Part shown: piece by piece, positions 33,794 to 43,100 of the stretch | Layout of the letters: each line of letters starts with the position of its first letter | How positions within the stretch are numbered: position 1 is the stretch's first letter | Source: Pseudomonas extremaustralis | GTDB taxonomy: Bacteria; Pseudomonadota; Gammaproteobacteria; Pseudomonadales; Pseudomonadaceae | Direction: 5' to 3' | DNA: 64,000 nt | Assembly (NCBI RefSeq): GCF_900102035.1 | Contig: NZ_LT629689.1 | Coordinates: 4,758,001 to 4,822,000, forward strand | Translations under genes and position numbers: made by a program | Notes under the pieces: model-generated | What the model was told of the DNA's origin: nothing | The model's database searches: none | What the model saw: only the letters and a program-made list of their open reading frames with translations

Positions 33794-34680
33794 GGCTGGG
33801 CTCCGTCCTGGGGCTTGTCGCCGATGATCGACACCGTCGCCGTGCGCCCGGCGATCATGCGAAAGTCTGCCGGCACGTCGTCGAACGCAATGCGCACCGG
33901 AATCCGCTGGGCCAGGCGCACCCAGCTGAACGCCGGGTTGACGTTGGGCAACAGGTTGGCGCCGCTGCTGCGGTCACGGTCTTCGATACCGGCGACGATG
34001 CTCTGCACATGGCCGTGCAGGCGTGCGCCGTCGCCGATCACGCGGATATCGACGCCCATGCCGACGTGGATGCCGTCGAGCTTGGTCTCTTCGAAATAAC
34101 CGTCGATATGGAAGGAGTTGCTGTCCACCACCGACAGCACCGGGTGCCCGGCAGTGACGAACTCCTGGGTGCGCGGCGCACGGTCGTTGACGTAGCCGTC
34201 CACGGGGCTGCGGATCACCGAGCGGTCGAGGTTGAGTTGGGCCGAGTCCACCGTCACTTGCGCTTCGGCCAGGGCCGATTGGGCGCGGGCGACGCGGGAC
34301 TGGCTTTCTTCCAGTTGCTCGATCGGCACCAGGTTGCCCAGGCCACGGTTACGCTTGTACTCGCGCTGGGCCTGGGCCAGGGTTTCCTGGCGGTCGGCCA
34401 CGGCGGCCTGGGCCTGGCGCAGGGCCAGCTTGAAGCGGTCCTGGTCGACGGCGAACAGCACCTGGCCTTTGCTCACCAACTGGTTGTCGCGCACGTCGAC
34501 GCGCTGGATCAACCCGGACACGTCCGGGGCGATCTGCACGATATCGGCGCGAATATGGCCGTCACGGGTCCAGGGCGCAAACATGTAGTACATGACCATG
34601 CGCCACACAACGACGACCGCGAACGTCACGATCAACAATGTGAGGACTACACGGCCGATGGTCAAAAAGGGTTTTTTCAT
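33790..34680 (-). CDS. Membrane-fusion (HlyD/AaeA-like) adaptor of the efflux operon
   Basis: 296 residues. One N-terminal membrane helix (VVLTLLIVTFAVVVVWRMVM), then the lipoyl half-motifs (IVQIAPDVSGLIQRVDVRDN with KGQVLFAVDQDRF, and LDRSVIRSPVDGYVNDRAPR), a coiled-coil hairpin (ALRQAQAAVADRQETLAQAQ) and a beta-barrel. It links the FUSC inner-membrane protein to the outer-membrane factor. Start and stop overlap its neighbours by 4 bp on both sides. Resembles AaeA, which exports aromatic carboxylic acids. Confidence 0.92.
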   Translation of the reverse strand: MKKPFLTIGRVVLTLLIVTFAVVVVWRMVMYYMFAPWTRDGHIRADIVQIAPDVSGLIQRVDVRDNQLVSKGQVLFAVDQDRFKLALRQAQAAVADRQETLAQAQREYKRNRGLGNLVPIEQLEESQSRVARAQSALAEAQVTVDSAQLNLDRSVIRSPVDGYVNDRAPRTQEFVTAGHPVLSVVDSNSFHIDGYFEETKLDGIHVGMGVDIRVIGDGARLHGHVQSIVAGIEDRDRSSGANLLPNVNPAFSWVRLAQRIPVRIAFDDVPADFRMIAGRTATVSIIGDKPQDGAQP

Positions 34681-34886
34681 GTCATCAGGTATCGACTGAG
34701 TGAGTCCACCGCGCCCAGCAACAGCGCGTAGAGCCCCACATTGAACAATGCCCGGTGCCAGACCAGGCGATAAAAGTGGACGCGGTTCAACAACCCGTGC
34801 ACCACCAGAAACAACACGTACGCGATGCCCATCAGCACCAGCAGCGTGGGCAGGAAGACCCCGCTGATATCCAGATCACCGATCAT
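34677..34886 (-). CDS. DUF1656 small membrane protein (AaeX-like)
   Basis: 69 residues with two membrane helices (VFLPTLLVLMGIAYVLFLVV and ALFNVGLYALLLGAVDSL). The start MIGDLDISGVFLPTLL is the standard DUF1656 head. These small proteins are nearly always coded between a FUSC transporter and a HlyD adaptor, as here, with 4-bp overlaps on both sides. Probably an accessory subunit of the pump; no biochemical role is established for the family. Confidence 0.92.
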   Translation of the reverse strand: MIGDLDISGVFLPTLLVLMGIAYVLFLVVHGLLNRVHFYRLVWHRALFNVGLYALLLGAVDSLSRYLMT

Positions 34887-36955
34887 AAAGGCGCTCCATC
34901 AGGCAGCGGCGCCTCCACGTCGGTGCCGCCAATGAATTCCACGCCGGGCAACAACGCCAGGCGCAGGCCAGCCAGCGCATGCAACAGGTGCAGGCGGGTG
35001 TCGTCTCGCAGGCCCTGGTCGCTGAGGGCGCGGCGCGTGCGGTCGAGGGTCATCAGCAGACCACCCGGCGCAGGCAAGCGTTCACCCGCCTTGAGACAAG
35101 CCTTGTAGTAACCGCCCACGCCTTCGACCGCCTGCTCGAGCAGCACCCGTGGCACGCCGTGGATGCGCGGCGAGTAGGCCAGCAGGTCGAGCAGGTTCAG
35201 CGCCACACTCAGATCGCGCAGGGCGACACCGCTGTCCTGGCCGATGATGGCCAGGCGCGGCAGGTGTTGCATCAGGCGGTCGAGCATCTGCGCGGCCAGG
35301 TGACGGTGTTCGGCCAGGGTCGCCGGTTCGGTCAGGCTGACGATGTCGTGCCAGCTGAACCGGGTCATGCGCTTGGCGGCCAGTTCGGCACCGAAGGGCC
35401 GCGCGATCAGCGTCCACACAAAGGCGAACAGCAGGCCCACCGGCCCGGCCAGGTTGACGTTGGTGAAGTTGAGGAAGTCGGCGTCATAGGCACCCTGGAT
35501 GCTGATGAACGACGAGGTGTTCACCAGCGTCAGCAACATGCCCAGGTAGAACCGCGGCTGCACCGTCAGCGTGCCAATGCAGATAAACGGCACGGCGAAC
35601 CCCAGCACCAGCATGGGAAAGTCGTGCAGGTTGGGCAGTACCAGGAACAGATACAGGCTGGCGAACAGCACCGACATGGCGGTCCAGAAAAAGAACCGGT
35701 AGATCTGCGGGGCCGGGTCGTCCATCGAGGCGAAGAAGCTGCACGCGACAGCGGCCAGGATCACGGCGCTGCCGCCGTCGGTCCAGCCCAGCAGAATCCA
35801 TAGCACCGAGGCGACGATGATGGCAGTGACCGTGGAAAACGCCGAGTAGAACATCAGCCCACGGTCGAGGAATGGCGTGAGCCGGCCCAGGCGCCAGTGG
35901 CGGTAGACGGCGCGCCAGGTGTCCTGGCTTTCGCACTGGATGGCGACTTGCAGGCTGCGGCAGTCTTGCCACAGATCGATCCACTCGCCCAGGCGATACA
36001 GGGCGTTGGAAAACAGCAGCGTGTGGCGGTCGTCCAGCGCTTCGCCCTCGGGTTGCAGGGCGTCGAGTCGATCGCGTAGGGCGCGCCAGCGTTCCAGCGG
36101 TGCGCTTTGGGTGGTGCTTTGCAGCCATTCGTTGGCCGCCTCGAGCAGCGGCTTCAACTGATCGAGAAACTGCGGCGCACGGTGCTCGATGGCGTACAGC
36201 GCGTCGTCCAGGGCGTCCACCACCGGCAGCAGGTGAATCATGCGCCCGCGCAATTCCTTGGTGTTGCGCACCGTCTGCGACCGCGCGCCTTCGTGGGGCA
36301 GTTGGCCGATCATCAATTCCAGGGTGTTGAAGGTGACCACCATGCCACCGCGCAGGGCACTGGCTTCGCCCGGCTGCACGGTGCGGCTGAGAAACCGTTG
36401 GCTGTAGACCTGGGCATCGGTAAACCACTTGGCTACCGCGCCGTCGAACACCGGCATCAGGCGCCGTGGCCAGAACATCGCGCCCACCACTGCCGCGACC
36501 GCGATGCCAAGGAAGATTTCTTCGGTCCGCGCCTCGGCCACATCCCAGACCGTCAGGGGGTTATCCACCACCGGCAGGGCGATCAGCGGCAAGGTGTAGC
36601 CGGCCAGCATCAGCGCATAGTTATTCGCGGTGCGCAGGTGCATGGACAAGAACAGCAAAGTACCCGTCCACAAGGCGATCACCACCACCAGCAGGTACGG
36701 CGACTGCACGAACATCGGCACGAAGATCACCGCCGCCGCCGCGCCCATAAAGGTGCCGATGGCGCGGTACAAGGCTTTGGAACTGGTGGGGCCGACAAAC
36801 GGGCTGGAGACGATATACACCGTGGCCATCGCCCAATACGGACGCGGCATTTGCATGAGCATGGCGATGTACAGCGCAATCATCGAAGCGGCAAACGTGC
36901 GTACGCCGTAGAACCAGTCCTTCGCCGGCGGCATGCCGGTAAAAAATCCGTTCAA
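34883..36955 (-). CDS. FUSC-family inner-membrane transporter (AaeB-like)
   Basis: 690 residues, the usual AaeB length. N-terminal helices start with FAASMIALYIAMLMQMPRPY and YWAMATVYIVSSPF, typical of FUSC proteins. A cytoplasmic region of about 200 residues is followed by a second six-helix half (SAFSTVTAIIVASVLWILLG, AVACSFFASMDDPAPQIYRF) and a C-terminal cytoplasmic domain. It is the transport subunit for aromatic acids or similar toxic anions in a tripartite pump. The gene starts inside the MarR stop (ATGA) and is probably under its control. Confidence 0.92.
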   Translation of the reverse strand: MNGFFTGMPPAKDWFYGVRTFAASMIALYIAMLMQMPRPYWAMATVYIVSSPFVGPTSSKALYRAIGTFMGAAAAVIFVPMFVQSPYLLVVVIALWTGTLLFLSMHLRTANNYALMLAGYTLPLIALPVVDNPLTVWDVAEARTEEIFLGIAVAAVVGAMFWPRRLMPVFDGAVAKWFTDAQVYSQRFLSRTVQPGEASALRGGMVVTFNTLELMIGQLPHEGARSQTVRNTKELRGRMIHLLPVVDALDDALYAIEHRAPQFLDQLKPLLEAANEWLQSTTQSAPLERWRALRDRLDALQPEGEALDDRHTLLFSNALYRLGEWIDLWQDCRSLQVAIQCESQDTWRAVYRHWRLGRLTPFLDRGLMFYSAFSTVTAIIVASVLWILLGWTDGGSAVILAAVACSFFASMDDPAPQIYRFFFWTAMSVLFASLYLFLVLPNLHDFPMLVLGFAVPFICIGTLTVQPRFYLGMLLTLVNTSSFISIQGAYDADFLNFTNVNLAGPVGLLFAFVWTLIARPFGAELAAKRMTRFSWHDIVSLTEPATLAEHRHLAAQMLDRLMQHLPRLAIIGQDSGVALRDLSVALNLLDLLAYSPRIHGVPRVLLEQAVEGVGGYYKACLKAGERLPAPGGLLMTLDRTRRALSDQGLRDDTRLHLLHALAGLRLALLPGVEFIGGTDVEAPLPDGAPL

Positions 36956-37410
36956 GGGGCGACGACCGTTGGATGTTGATAGGCAGTTTCAAAGGCGCGC
37001 AGCACGCGCAGCGCAGCCTCCAAGTCCGCCGGTGCGATATCGGCCAGCACGTCACGGCGCAGGCGCACCAATTGCGCCTCCACCGCCTGCACCAGCTCGC
37101 GGCCGCGCTCGGTGAGGCTCAAGGCCTTGGCGCGGCGATCGCAGGCGTCTTCGGTGCGACACACATAGCCGTCATGACACAGCCGGTCGAGCAGGCGCAC
37201 CAGCGACGGGCTTTCCATCCCGGAAGCCTGGGCCACCTTGACCTGATGCACACCGTCGCCCAAGCGGCCGATCATCAGCAACGGCACGGCGCAGGCTTCG
37301 GAAATACCGTAGCTCACCAGCGTGCTCTGGCAGATTTTGCGCCAATTACGGGCGCCCGCCACCATGCTGCTGCTGAGGTTCATCTGGAGTTGTTCGAGGG
37401 TCTTGGGCAC
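36952..37410 (-). CDS. MarR-family repressor of the efflux operon
   Basis: 152 residues. The MarR winged helix is clear (PLLMIGRLGDGVHQVKVAQA, then GMESPSLVRLLDRLCHDGYV and the wing RTEDACDRRAKALSLTERGR). It precedes and overlaps the FUSC gene by 4 bp and has the perfect palindrome AGTTAG-TTTG-CTAACT 17 bp before its own start. It is therefore very likely an autorepressor of the whole five-gene operon, released by a phenolic ligand as in other MarR systems. Confidence 0.93.
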   Translation of the reverse strand: MPKTLEQLQMNLSSSMVAGARNWRKICQSTLVSYGISEACAVPLLMIGRLGDGVHQVKVAQASGMESPSLVRLLDRLCHDGYVCRTEDACDRRAKALSLTERGRELVQAVEAQLVRLRRDVLADIAPADLEAALRVLRAFETAYQHPTVVAP

Positions 37411-37426
37411 TGGATCGTTCGCACAA

Positions 37427-37442
37427 AGTTAGTTTGCTAACT
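37427..37442. promoter_or_regulatory. MarR operator candidate
   Basis: AGTTAG-TTTG-CTAACT, perfect 6-bp arms, 17-32 bp upstream of the marR start. Matches the size and symmetry of MarR boxes and would overlap the promoter of the efflux operon. Confidence 0.7.
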
Positions 37443-37691
37443 ATCAATATGAGCAATGATGCGGCGTCCGTCAAGTTTTGAAACAATTTGGCGGATGGAT
37501 GGAGAGGCAGGTCAGTGACGCGGGTGTGAGCGCGGGTGTTGGATTTTCATGCTGGGAAAGCGCCCGTCAATCACGGGTTCCTCACTTTGCCCTCCATCAC
37601 CCGTCTCGACAAATCGCTGCCGTGCGCGTCGAAACGCGGGTTCACGGCCTCGATCACAAGCTAATAATTGCGACATTTCATCAAGGTTTTT

Positions 37692-37937
37692 TTACACCTC
37701 TCGACCCCGCCGCAACATCAGGTTCAACTCATCCACCACTTCCGCCCAATCCGCATCCTCCAGGATCTCCTCACGCAAGAACTGCCGCTGGCTATCCGTC
37801 CAGAAAAACGCATCGGCCAGTTGCAGATCCGGCTTGAGCGGTGAATGCGCGGTGATGAACTGCTCGATGCTGGCAGGGTCATCGGCCAGGCCGAGTTGTT
37901 TGAACAGCGAGGGCAAGCTGTGTTCGGACGATTGCAT
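37692..37937 (-). CDS. DUF2789 family protein
   Basis: 81 residues. The sequence LFKQLGLADDPASIEQFITA followed by HSPLKPDLQLADAFFWTDSQ and REEILEDADWAEVVDELNLM is a complete DUF2789 domain, a small acidic helical protein family frequent in Pseudomonas. CGGAGC lies about 5 bases upstream of ATG 37937. Single-gene unit. Function unknown. Confidence 0.88.
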   Translation of the reverse strand: MQSSEHSLPSLFKQLGLADDPASIEQFITAHSPLKPDLQLADAFFWTDSQRQFLREEILEDADWAEVVDELNLMLRRGREV

Positions 37938-38003
37938 GATGAGCTCCGGATAGAGGGGAATTACTCGAGTCTAGCCCTCACCCACGGCAGGCGCGAGCGC
38001 GCC

Positions 38004-38591
38004 CTAGAGGGTTTGCAACCAGGCCTGCAGCTGTGCGACGCATTGCTGCGCGGACAGCTGGCCGGTCTCCAGGACCAGCGCGGCTTGCGGCGGCGGTTCG
38101 TAGGGTGAGCCGATACCGGTGAACCCCGGCAATTCGCCGCGTCGGGCGCGGGCGTAGTGGCCTTTGGGGTCGCGGCGTTCGCAGATGTCGAGTGCGGCGT
38201 TGCACCACACTTCCCGATAATCCGCGCCCAGGCGTTCGGCGAGCACCGCGCGCAATTCGACCAACGGGGCGATCAACGCCAGGATCACGATTTGCCCGTT
38301 ATCCACCAGCAACGCCGCCAGTTCGGCGGCGCGGCGGATGTTTTCCAGGCGGTCGCTGTCGGCAAACCCCAGGTCTTTGTTCAACCCGCCGCGCAAAGCA
38401 TCGCCGTCGAGCACGATGCTTTGTCGGCCTTGTTCGAACAACGCAGCCTGCAGTCCCTGGGCCAGGGTCGATTTACCCGACGCCGGCAGGCCGGTCAGCA
38501 GGATCGCCACGCCGCGATGACCGTTGCGAGCCTCACGCTGGGCACGCGTGATGCTCGCGGTCGGTGCCACCAGATTACTGGGCCGCAACAT
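38004..38591 (-). CDS. cysC: Adenylyl-sulfate (APS) kinase CysC, stand-alone
   Basis: 195 residues from ATG 38591; the longer frame would lie inside the TolC gene. P-loop GLPASGKST, then LDGDALRGGLNKDLGFADSD and RLENIRRAAELAALLVDNGQ, the CysC signature for APS binding, and RDPKGHYARARRGELPGFTG. It phosphorylates APS to PAPS, the sulfate donor of sulfotransferases. It overlaps the stop of the TolC-like gene by 17 bp, so it belongs to the adhesin operon rather than to cysteine synthesis. A sulfotransferase lies upstream of the adhesin. It probably supplies PAPS for sulfation of the surface product. Confidence 0.9.
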   Translation of the reverse strand: MLRPSNLVAPTASITRAQREARNGHRGVAILLTGLPASGKSTLAQGLQAALFEQGRQSIVLDGDALRGGLNKDLGFADSDRLENIRRAAELAALLVDNGQIVILALIAPLVELRAVLAERLGADYREVWCNAALDICERRDPKGHYARARRGELPGFTGIGSPYEPPPQAALVLETGQLSAQQCVAQLQAWLQTL

Positions 38592-40089
38592 GAGGCGCCG
38601 GAACGGCGATGTTGCCGGCGGCCCATGCCGATTCGCGGCCGGCCAGCGCCGTGGCGATGGATTGCACGCGGTCGGAATCGACCTGCTCCGGCAGCGGGTC
38701 GAGCCCGGCGCTGGCGAAGATCTGGCCATAGGCGTTGCGCAGGTCGGCGTAGGCCAGGTCGCGACGCAGATCGGCTTGCAGGGTATTGAGTTCGCCCTGG
38801 ATCAGGTCCAGTTCGCCCAGGCCCGCCGCTTGGTGACGGTTGCGCAACTGGGTGAGGATCTGCCCGTCGATGTCGGCCAGTTGTTCGTTGGTCTTGAACT
38901 GGCGCACGGCGTCCTGGAAGTTCGCGTTGGCGACGTAGAGTTGCGCCAGCACCGCGATGGACATGGCCTGGCGTCGTGCGGTGGCGACTTCTTCGCCGGC
39001 CTTGGCGACGTCGATGGCTGCCGGGGCGGAAAGCACGTTGAACAGGTTCCAGGTGACCTTGGCGCCGTAGTCGGCCCAGCGGTTGTCCACCAGGAAGGAG
39101 TTGCTGTCGTAATGCCCGCCGGCCGAGAACTCCAGGCCCGGCAGCAGGCGCAGCATGGCCTTGCGGGTTTCGGCGGCGCTGATGCGGGTCTGGTAGTCCT
39201 GCTCGCGCAGTTCAGGGCGGTTAGCCAGGGCTTCCTGTTCCAGGCTGGCCAGGTTGACCTTGAGCTGCGGCACGGCGTAGTCGTCCGGCGTGGCCAGCTT
39301 GAGGTCGGTGCCCATGGGCAGGTTGATCAGGGTCGACAATTCGGTCTTGGCCAGGGAGAGCGCACGGCGCTGTTCCTGCAATTGGCGCGTGGCTTCGATC
39401 AGCGAGCGCTGGTAGCCCAGAGCCTGGACCGGGTCGCCGATACGCTGTTCGCTCATGCTTTGGCTGTTGGTCTGGGCCTGGTCGACCCGCGCCATCAGGC
39501 TGTCGATCTGGGTCAGCAGGCGTTCGGCCGCGACCGCCCGCCAGTAGGCCGAGCGCACGTCCTGAACGATGGTGTTGATCACCTTGCGGCGCCGTTCCTG
39601 GACGATCAGCCGTTGGTCGCCTTGCTGTTTGGCGCTGATGTAGCTGACGCCGAAGTCGAGGACGTTCCACACCATGGTCAGGTCGGCCACGCGGCGGTCG
39701 CGGTCCTGGGACGTCGACGGTTCCAGGGACTGGGTGCCGGTGCGTACGCTCTGGCTGCTGGAGGCATTGGTGTTGTTACGCCCGGCGTAACCGGCGGACA
39801 ACGCCATGCGCGGCAGCATGTCGAAACTGGCGAGGTCGAGTTGGCGCTTGGCCAAGGCCTCCTCCATGATCTTCAAGCGCCCTTCGAGGTTGTATTTCAC
39901 CGCACGGGCCATGGCCTGGTGCAGTGTCAATGGGCCGTTCAATGGCTCCTGATTCTTGTACATGCCTTGCAGGTCGCTGCGGGCTCGTTGCTCGCTGACA
40001 CTGCGTTCAATCGGCTCGCTGGTGACCGCACAACCGCTGATCGCCAGCGCCAGCACGCTGGCGCCGAACAACTTATGAACTGTTTTCAT
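38575..40089 (-). CDS. TolC-type outer-membrane factor lipoprotein of the adhesin locus
   Basis: 504 residues from ATG 40089 (MKTVHKLFGASVLALAISGC), with lipobox AISGC. OEP-type helical segments follow: LHQAMARAVKYNLEGRLKIM, AYWRAVAAERLLTQIDSLMA, YQRSLIEATRQLQEQRRALS and LIQGELNTLQADLRRDLAYA. The N-terminal QRARSDLQGMYKNQEPLNGP head is unlike drug-efflux TolC proteins. It starts about 40 bp after the adhesin stop and overlaps cysC. It likely forms the outer-membrane exit of the adhesin export machinery; HlyD-type adaptors lie further upstream in the locus. Confidence 0.88.
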   Translation of the reverse strand: MKTVHKLFGASVLALAISGCAVTSEPIERSVSEQRARSDLQGMYKNQEPLNGPLTLHQAMARAVKYNLEGRLKIMEEALAKRQLDLASFDMLPRMALSAGYAGRNNTNASSSQSVRTGTQSLEPSTSQDRDRRVADLTMVWNVLDFGVSYISAKQQGDQRLIVQERRRKVINTIVQDVRSAYWRAVAAERLLTQIDSLMARVDQAQTNSQSMSEQRIGDPVQALGYQRSLIEATRQLQEQRRALSLAKTELSTLINLPMGTDLKLATPDDYAVPQLKVNLASLEQEALANRPELREQDYQTRISAAETRKAMLRLLPGLEFSAGGHYDSNSFLVDNRWADYGAKVTWNLFNVLSAPAAIDVAKAGEEVATARRQAMSIAVLAQLYVANANFQDAVRQFKTNEQLADIDGQILTQLRNRHQAAGLGELDLIQGELNTLQADLRRDLAYADLRNAYGQIFASAGLDPLPEQVDSDRVQSIATALAGRESAWAAGNIAVPAPHVAAQ

Positions 40090-40129
40090 CCGTGGACTGC
40101 CCCTGTTACTGCGCCTTGATTTAAGTGTG

Positions 40130-43100
40130 TCAGGCCTGCATTTCGCTGATGCCGACCTGTTGCAATGCCTGCGCCAGATCAATCACCTGACGCTGTTCCA
40201 AGTCCTTGATCTGCTGCAACTGCTGGCCCAGGGTCGGGGCGCCGAATACGCCCCGCAGGCCGTGGGCCGTATCACCGCCGCCCTGGATCGCTCTGCTGTC
40301 GAACGCCTTGAAGCCACTGTCGCCACCGCCGCTCTCCCGATTGAACAAGCCCGACAAAGTGCTTGAACCAAACACCCCGCCATCGCCGCCGCCAAAGCCG
40401 AGGAAGCCCTGCGCGCCGCCGTTCGCGCCTCCATCGCTGCTGAACACCTGGGCAATGAAGCTAGGCGCCAAGGCACCGTTGTGAATGAAGATGTTGCCGA
40501 TAGGCGGCAAGCCCGCGCCGACATCACGCTGCTCGAACAATGGCGGGAAGCCGATGGGTGAACCAATGTTGCCCACGGGCCGGCCAAACACGATCGGTTG
40601 CAGTGGAATATCCGGCGCGCCGAGTGGTGGTGCCGGATCGGTGACGCGGAACAGCGGGTCGCCGGTCAGGGCACTGGTGTTGACCGCATAGTTGTTCGAG
40701 ATCGCAATGCCGCTGCCGGCGTTACCGGCGACATCGTTGACCTGGCTGGCGTCCAGCGTGATCACGTTGCTCGCATCGGTGATCGCCGCCGTCGGGGTCA
40801 GCGTCGCCGTCCACGTTTTGCCGCCATCGTTGCTGGCCAGGTTGGACAGCACGCCGTTGGCCACACTCAGGTCAGAGAGATTGAGACCGCTGACGACCTC
40901 GCTGAAGGTAATGGTGACAGTGGTGGTCTGGCCGATGCCCAGTGTGCCGTTGGCCACGGCAATGGTCGCGGTCGGACGCTGGGTTTCGACCACATAGTTG
41001 TTGGAATCGGTGCTGCCGCTGCCCGCGTTGCCCGAGGCGTTTTGCACACCGCTGTTATCCAGGGTGATCACGTTGCTGGTGTCGCTGATCGCGCTGGCCG
41101 GTGTGAAGGTGGCCGTCCAGGTCATGCCGCCGTCGCTGCTACTGACGGCGCTCAGCGTGCCGTTGGCGACCGTCAGGTCGGCGTTGGTAAAACCGCTGAC
41201 CGCTTCGGAGAAGGTAATGGTGACCTGCGAGGTATCACCGATTTTCAGCGCAGTGTCGGCAACGACGACGGTGGCGGTCGGCCGCACTGTGTCGATGGTG
41301 AAGTTGCCCGAGTTGGTGATACCGCTGCCGGTGTTGCCGGCCAGGTCGGTGTAGCCGGCGTTGTTCAGGCTGATCAGGTTGGTGGTGTCGCGGGTGTTGC
41401 TGCTCGGTGTGAACGTCCCTATCCAGGTGACCCCGCCATCCTGGCTGGTGAGTGCCGAGAGGCTACCGTTGGGCACGTTCAGGTCGCTGTTGTCAAAACC
41501 GCTGACGGCTTCCGAGAACGTGACCGTGACCAAAGAAGTTTCGCCCGCCTTCAATACAGGGTCGGCAATCACGATGGTCGCCGTCGGACGCAGGCTGTCG
41601 ATCATATAGGCGTTGGACGACGTGATACCGGACCCCAAATTACCGGCGATATCGGACACGCCAGTGTTGTCCAGGACAATGTGATTGTTGCTCTGGGTAA
41701 TGCCTGCCACCGGCGTCAACGTCGCGGTATAGGTGATGTTGTCGTTGGTGCTCAGGTTGCTCAGGGTGCCGTTGTCGGTGGTCAGATCGGCCAGGCTGAA
41801 CCCGGTCACAGCTTCGCTGAAAGTGACGGTCACCAGCGACGAACTGCCGATCCCCATATGATCGTTGCTCACCACCACCGTTGCGGTCGGACGCTGGGTG
41901 TCGATGGCGTAGTTATTGGAATTGCTGGTGCCGATGCCGACATTACCCGACACCGCCGCCTGGACGCCGCTGTTGTCCAGGGTGATCTGGTTGGTGGCGT
42001 CGGTTTGGTTGGCGCTCGGGGTGAACGTCGCGCCCCAGGTAATGCCGCCGTCACTGCTGCTGACCGCGCTCAAGGTGCCATTGGTGATCGTCAGGTCGGC
42101 ATTGCTGAAACCGGTCACGGCCTCGTTGAACGTAATCGTCACTTGGGAGGAATCGCCGATTTTCAGCACCGGGTTGGCCACCACGATGGTCGCCGAAGGC
42201 AACACCGTATCGATGGTGTAATTCGCCGAATTGGTGGTGCCCGCGCCTGCGTTGCCGGCCAGGTCGGAGACGCCGGTGTTGGCCAGGGCGATCACGTTGT
42301 TCGCGCTGTTGGTGTTTGTCCCTGGAGTGAAGGTCGCGGTCCAGGTGATGCCGGCGTCGGCGCTGCTCAGGCTGCTCAGGCTGCCGTGGCTTGCCGTCAG
42401 GTCGGCGAGGGTGAAGCCGGTCACGGCTTCGCTGAAGGTGATGGTCACCAGCGATGTTTCGCCTGCGTGAAGCGCCGGGTCGGCAACCACGATGGTTGCG
42501 GTGGGGCGCAGGGTGTCGATGGCGTAGTTGTTGGAGTCAGTGGTCCCGCTGCCCGCGTTGCCGCTGGTGTCGCTATAGCCGGTATTGTCCAGGGTGATGA
42601 CGTTGGTGGTGTTGGTGACGCTCGCTGTGGGCGTGAAGGTTGCCGTCCAGGTGACGCCACCGTCGCTGCTGCTCACCGCACTCAGGGTGCCACTGGACAC
42701 GGTCAGGTCAGCGTTGCTGAAACCGACCACGGTTTCCGAGAAAGTAATGGTCACCTGCGAGGTCTGGCCAATGATCAGGGAATCGTTCGCCACCACCACA
42801 GTGGCGGTGGGACGCACGCCGTCGATGGCCACGTTGTTCGACGTGGTGCTGCCGCTGCCGGCGTTGCCCGCCATGTCCTGGACCCCGGTGTTGTCCAGGG
42901 TGATGTGGTTGCTCGCGTTGACGATACTCGCTGTCGGGGTAAAGGTGGCGGTCCAGGTGGTACCACCGTCGTTGCTGCTGACCGCGCTCAGGGTGCCATT
43001 GGACACTATCAGGTCGGCGTTGGTGAACCCGGTCACGGCTTCGCTGAAGGTGATGGTCACCAGCGAGGTCTGGCCGATGCCCAGGTTGCTGTTGGCGAAC

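Noticed and set aside
32285..34099. 604-codon plus-strand frame antisense to the outer-membrane factor and adaptor
   Set aside because: Antisense shadow of two clear efflux genes; composition only.
38004..38591. CysC as part of cysteine biosynthesis
   Set aside because: No other cys genes nearby; coupled to the TolC/adhesin operon and a sulfotransferase.
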